Positions 60,675-64,000 of a stretch of 64,000 nt of DNA are shown piece after piece. The stretch is from contig CALPPS020000001.1 of assembly GCA_943325515.2 (NCBI GenBank), positions 1 to 64,000 on the forward strand, given 5' to 3'. Below the pieces are notes generated by a model. The model was not told the origin of the DNA. It saw only the letters and a program-made list of their open reading frames with translations, and searched no databases. A program made the position numbers and the translations under genes. Numbering within the stretch: the stretch's first letter is position 1; each line of letters begins with the position of its first letter. Source of the stretch: Flavobacterium psychrophilum. GTDB lineage: Bacteria > Bacteroidota > Bacteroidia > Flavobacteriales > Flavobacteriaceae.

Positions 60675-63392
60675 ATGAAAGACGAAGAAGAAGACGATAG
60701 CATCCCAAAAGAAGACGATAACAACGAAGAGTTGAACGAGTCAACAAATGAAGATTCAATAGCAGATGGTTTTGAAGACATCAAATCCTCAGGCAATCAT
60801 TTCTATGAAAATGACGAAAATCCAGAAGACACCATCACTAAAGTTACAGGAATGTACAAAGATTGGTTTTTGGATTATGCTTCCTATGTAATTCTCGAAC
60901 GTGCTGTTCCTGCTATTGAAGATGGTTTTAAACCCGTGCAACGTCGTATCATGCATTCCATGAAAGAGTTGGATGATGGACGTTACAATAAAGTAGCAAA
61001 CATTGTTGGACACACCATGCAATATCATCCACATGGTGATGCGAGTATTGGAGACGCCATGGTTCAAATTGGCCAGAAGGATTTGATTATCGACATGCAA
61101 GGTAACTGGGGAAATATCCTCACAGGCGATAGTGCTGCAGCTTCTCGTTACATTGAAGCTCGTATTTCAAAGTTTGGTCACGATATTTTGTATTCTCCAA
61201 AAATCACCGAATGGGGAATGTCTTACGATGGTCGTCGTGCAGAACCTATAAATCTTCCAGTAAAATTTCCATTATTATTAGCTCAGGGAGCAGAAGGAAT
61301 TGCAGTAGGTTTGTCAACCAAAGTTTTACCACATAATTTTGTTGAATTAATAGATTCTTCCATCAAAATATTGAAAGGAAAACCATTTACACTTTTCCCA
61401 GATTTCCCAACAGCAGGGATTGCCGATGTTTCAAATTATAACGATGGTGTTCGTGGCGGACGTGTCCGTGTGCGTGCCAAAATAGCACAATTAGACAAAC
61501 AGACTTTAGTAATTACCCAAATTCCATTTTCAACCAATACGTCAACTCTGATTGATAGTATTCTGAAGGCCAATGAAAAAGGAAAAATAAAAGTAAAAAA
61601 AATAGAGGACAACACTGCAGCCGAAGTGGAAATTTTAATTCATCTTCCGCCAGGTGTTTCTCCTGATAAAACGATTGACGCTTTGTATGCGTTTACCGCT
61701 TGTGAAACTTCGGTGGCGCCATTGGGTTGTGTGATTGAAAACCACAAACCATTGTTTATTGGTGTTTCAGATATGTTGAAAATTTCAACACACAGAACGG
61801 TTGATTTATTGAAACGCGAATTGGAAATTCAGTTAGATGAATTAGAAAATAAATGGCATTTCTCGACTTTAGAAAAAATCTTCATCCGTGAAGAAATGTA
61901 TATTGATTTCAAATTGTATTCCGATAGAGAAACACTTTACGTTTATATGTACGAACGTTTTAAACCGTTTTCAAAATCATTTGTTCGTGAAATTAATGAC
62001 GACGATTTGCAAAAGTTGACACAAATTCCAATGATTCGTATCACTCGTTTTGACTCTGATAAAGCCGATGATGCGATTGCTAAGTTGGAAGCTGAAATGG
62101 AACAAGTAAAGCATCATTTAAATCATATTATTGATTTTGCCATTGACTTTTTCCAAATGTTAAAAGACAAATATGGAAAAGGTAAAGAACGTCAAACAGA
62201 ACTTCGTAGTTTTGATAATATTGAAGCTACAAAAGTAGCTTTGCGTAACACAAAATTATATGTCAACCGTGAAGAAGGTTTCTTTGGAACGGGTTTAAAG
62301 AAAGATGAATATGTTGCTGATTGTTCTGATATTGATGATATTATTGTTTTCCTAAGAGACGGTAAAATAATGATTGCAAAAGTGGATGATAAGAAATTCG
62401 TAGGAAAAGATATTATCCATATTGCTGTTTTTGATAAAAATGACAAGCGTACCATTTACAATATGATGTATCGTGATGGAAAAAATGGTTCTACATTTAT
62501 CAAGAGATTTAATGTTTCTGGAGTTACTCGTGATAAATTTTATGATTTAACACAAGAAAAAGCGGGTTCACAAGTGTTGTATTTCTCAGCTAATCCAAAT
62601 GGTGAAGCGGAGGTTGTTACCGTATTATTGCGTCAAGTGGGAAGTATAAAGAAACTAAAATGGGATTTAGATTTTACCGATATAGCGATTAAAGGAAGAG
62701 CTTCAAGAGGAAACACGGTTACAAAATATCCGATTAAAAAAATAGAACTTAAAGAAAAAGGAATATCCACTTTGCGTCCACGAAAAGTGTGGTTTGACGA
62801 TACAGTACAAAGACTAAATGTAGATGGAAGAGGCGAGTTGCTTGGTGAATTTAGACCGAACGATAGATTGCTACTTATCAATCAATCAGGAAAACTGAAG
62901 ACTATTATTCCTGAATTAACTACCCATTTTGATGAAGATATTGTGGTGATGGAAAAATGGAATCCAAAGAAACCTATTTCTGCGATTTATTTCGATGGAG
63001 ATAAAGAGCGTTATTTTATTAAGCGTTTCTTAGTGGAAAACGAAAACAAAGAAGAAACCTTTATCACAGAGCATGAAAAGTCCCAACTTGAAATTGTTTC
63101 AACAGATTGGCGTCCAATCGCCGAAATTATTTTTGCTAAAGTAAAAGGAATTCAAAAAGATACAATTACAGTTGATTTGGAACAATTCATATCGGTAAAA
63201 GGTATCAAAGCAATAGGGAATCAATTAACAACAGATAAACTAAAACAAGTAAATTTATTAGAGTCATTGCCTTTTGAAGAGCCAGAAGAAGAACAAACAG
63301 AGGAAATGGAAGTATTTGACGAGAATAATGTAACTGAAAATATTCAAACAGAAACTGATGATGATGGTCAGATAACCTTAAGTTTAGAATAA
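60675..63392 (+). CDS. parC: DNA topoisomerase IV subunit A
   Basis: The 905-residue protein has an acidic N-terminal extension (1-52) and the breakage-reunion core from about 57 (KDWFLDYASYVILERAVPAI, KPVQRRIMHSM, HPHGDASIGDAMV). The catalytic Tyr159 lies in AAASRYIEARIS. A C-terminal beta-pinwheel region (about 530-850) lacks a GyrA box, so this is ParC rather than GyrA. The tail (about 870-905) is acidic. With ParE it unlinks replicated chromosomes. The acidic N-terminal extension is longer than in E. coli ParC. Confidence 0.94.
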   Translation: MKDEEEDDSIPKEDDNNEELNESTNEDSIADGFEDIKSSGNHFYENDENPEDTITKVTGMYKDWFLDYASYVILERAVPAIEDGFKPVQRRIMHSMKELDDGRYNKVANIVGHTMQYHPHGDASIGDAMVQIGQKDLIIDMQGNWGNILTGDSAAASRYIEARISKFGHDILYSPKITEWGMSYDGRRAEPINLPVKFPLLLAQGAEGIAVGLSTKVLPHNFVELIDSSIKILKGKPFTLFPDFPTAGIADVSNYNDGVRGGRVRVRAKIAQLDKQTLVITQIPFSTNTSTLIDSILKANEKGKIKVKKIEDNTAAEVEILIHLPPGVSPDKTIDALYAFTACETSVAPLGCVIENHKPLFIGVSDMLKISTHRTVDLLKRELEIQLDELENKWHFSTLEKIFIREEMYIDFKLYSDRETLYVYMYERFKPFSKSFVREINDDDLQKLTQIPMIRITRFDSDKADDAIAKLEAEMEQVKHHLNHIIDFAIDFFQMLKDKYGKGKERQTELRSFDNIEATKVALRNTKLYVNREEGFFGTGLKKDEYVADCSDIDDIIVFLRDGKIMIAKVDDKKFVGKDIIHIAVFDKNDKRTIYNMMYRDGKNGSTFIKRFNVSGVTRDKFYDLTQEKAGSQVLYFSANPNGEAEVVTVLLRQVGSIKKLKWDLDFTDIAIKGRASRGNTVTKYPIKKIELKEKGISTLRPRKVWFDDTVQRLNVDGRGELLGEFRPNDRLLLINQSGKLKTIIPELTTHFDEDIVVMEKWNPKKPISAIYFDGDKERYFIKRFLVENENKEETFITEHEKSQLEIVSTDWRPIAEIIFAKVKGIQKDTITVDLEQFISVKGIKAIGNQLTTDKLKQVNLLESLPFEEPEEEQTEEMEVFDENNVTENIQTETDDDGQITLSLE

Positions 63393-63450
63393 AAAAACTC
63401 CCACTTAATATACTGAACTCAAAAGTTAGAAACTATTTGGGAGTTTTTTT
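63392..63450. terminator. bidirectional terminator with the AAAAGTTAGA loop repeat (copy 3)
   Basis: The perfect arms AAAAAACTCCCA (63392-63403) and TGGGAGTTTTTT (63438-63449) enclose a loop ending CTCAAAAGTTAGAAACTATT. It lies between the convergent parC and TerC genes; the loop core matches the copies at 4893 and 57012. Confidence 0.85.
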
Positions 63451-63475
63451 TATTAACTAGTAAGCAACAGTATCA

Positions 63476-64000
63476 TTAATTTTTTTTATCTACAATTTTG
63501 TTGTTATGCAATTTTACTATATTTCGGCTTTTCTTCATTCTTAAATTTAAGAATTCTACAAACAAGGAGAAGAAAATCGAGAAGTATAAATATCCTTTTG
63601 GAATACTAGTTACTTCAACATCATTGCCAAATCGGAAATGTGCTAAATGCGAACCTTCAGCTAAAAGCATTACACCTATCAAGATTAAGAACGATAAACC
63701 AAGAATTTGTATAGTTGGATGTTCGTTAACGAATTTAGAAACTGGTCCAGCAAAAATCATCATGATTACAATAGAAATCACAACCGATAAAATCATAATG
63801 AGTAAAGCTCCTTCATAGCCAAAACCTCCGGCGCTTGGCTCTTTCATACTTACCATTCCAACAGCGGTTAAAATACTATCAAAAGAAAAAACAATATTTA
63901 ACAAGGCAATTTGAATAATCGCTTGTGACAAACTATTACTCGCTTTCCCAGTAGTTCCTTCTTCTTCGCCTTCTAGTTTATGATGAATTTCGGAAACTGA
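63476..64000 (-). CDS. TerC family integral membrane protein (5' end outside window)
   Basis: The frame is open to the window edge and gives 174 residues of the C-terminal part. After EIHHKLEGEEEGTTGKASNS come the TerC-family segments IALLNIVFSFDSILTAVGMV, with conserved acidic residues in the membrane, then three more helices. A short basic tail (LRMKKSRNIVKL) ends it. TerC/Alx/YkoY proteins are linked to tellurite resistance and manganese export. A TTG at 63929-63931 is internal, because the family similarity continues upstream of it. It converges with parC. Confidence 0.88.
   Translation of the reverse strand, partial: SVSEIHHKLEGEEEGTTGKASNSLSQAIIQIALLNIVFSFDSILTAVGMVSMKEPSAGGFGYEGALLIMILSVVISIVIMMIFAGPVSKFVNEHPTIQILGLSFLILIGVMLLAEGSHLAHFRFGNDVEVTSIPKGYLYFSIFFSLFVEFLNLRMKKSRNIVKLHNNKIVDKKN

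Noticed and set aside
1-64000. tRNA, rRNA, riboswitches, CRISPR arrays, prophage or intact IS elements
   Set aside because: I looked for cloverleaf patterns, conserved riboswitch cores, regular spaced repeats, integrases and transposases and found none that I can support.

Overview
The window is about 32-35% GC (estimated by eye) and looks like the chromosome of a Flavobacterium-like member of the Bacteroidota. The signs are: Bacteroidota promoters (TTTG, about 19 bases, then TAnnTTTG, e.g. before ychF and ferredoxin), secreted proteins with type IX secretion (T9SS) C-terminal sorting domains, a PID-CTERM-like sorted small protein, DUF349, DUF4920, DUF6671, DUF6787 and DUF6146 proteins, a LETM1-related protein, and topoisomerase IV subunits of Bacteroidota type. 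I found no tRNA, rRNA, CRISPR array, prophage or intact insertion sequence.

Layout. 1-3 kb: the end of a small sorted surface protein, an unrecognised gene coupled to a Crp/Fnr-type regulator, and a second paralogous regulator on the other strand. 3.3-4.9 kb: pyrR-pyrB. 5-9.7 kb (minus): a DUF349 protein, a T9SS-secreted endonuclease I and an RsmB-type rRNA methyltransferase. 10-18 kb (plus): six consecutive exported-protein genes (T9SS cargo, outer-membrane barrel, 1071-residue collagen-like/YadA-head-like fibre, FGE/C-type-lectin-fold protein, a 27-residue-repeat protein, a two-LamG protein). This is the most novel-looking locus. 18-25.8 kb: Kup potassium transporter, a BNR-repeat protein, an ECF sigma/anti-sigma/sensor operon, an SRPBCC/GyrI-like protein, a MazG-like pyrophosphohydrolase and IlvE. 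26-27.7 kb: DUF4920, a c-type haem lipoprotein and MnmD.

28-38 kb: OxyR diverges from an inorganic-carbon cluster (small exported protein, SulP/BicA-like transporter, beta-carbonic anhydrase), which converges on SbtA. SbtA is the last gene of a tightly packed seven-gene minus-strand run: SPFH lipoprotein, isocitrate dehydrogenase, two small tandem paralogues, DUF6671, Sua5/TsaC, SbtA. A LysR regulator diverges from its head. 38-45 kb: LETM1-related protein, Cu/Zn superoxide dismutase, a hypothetical protein, a penicillin-recognising serine hydrolase, an alpha-oxoamine synthase, NYN-LOTUS protein and RdgB. 45-52 kb: DEAD-box helicase, a CarboxypepD_reg-like protein, an operon of ABC ATPase, polytopic membrane protein and TIGR02757 protein, then FolE. 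52-57 kb: DUF6787, DUF6146, SerA, SerC, a LuxC-type acyl-CoA reductase and a divergent ferredoxin. 57-64 kb: YchF, ParE, a small membrane protein, ParC and a TerC-family protein cut by the window end.

Between genes lie several short dispersed repeats: a terminator family sharing the loop core AAAAGTTA (three copies), a hairpin pair near 38.3 and 58.56 kb, a possibly nested element between serA and serC, and low-complexity inverted repeats at 45.2 and 56.5 kb. A frameshifted small gene lies at 27.8 kb and a possible gene fossil at 57.05 kb.
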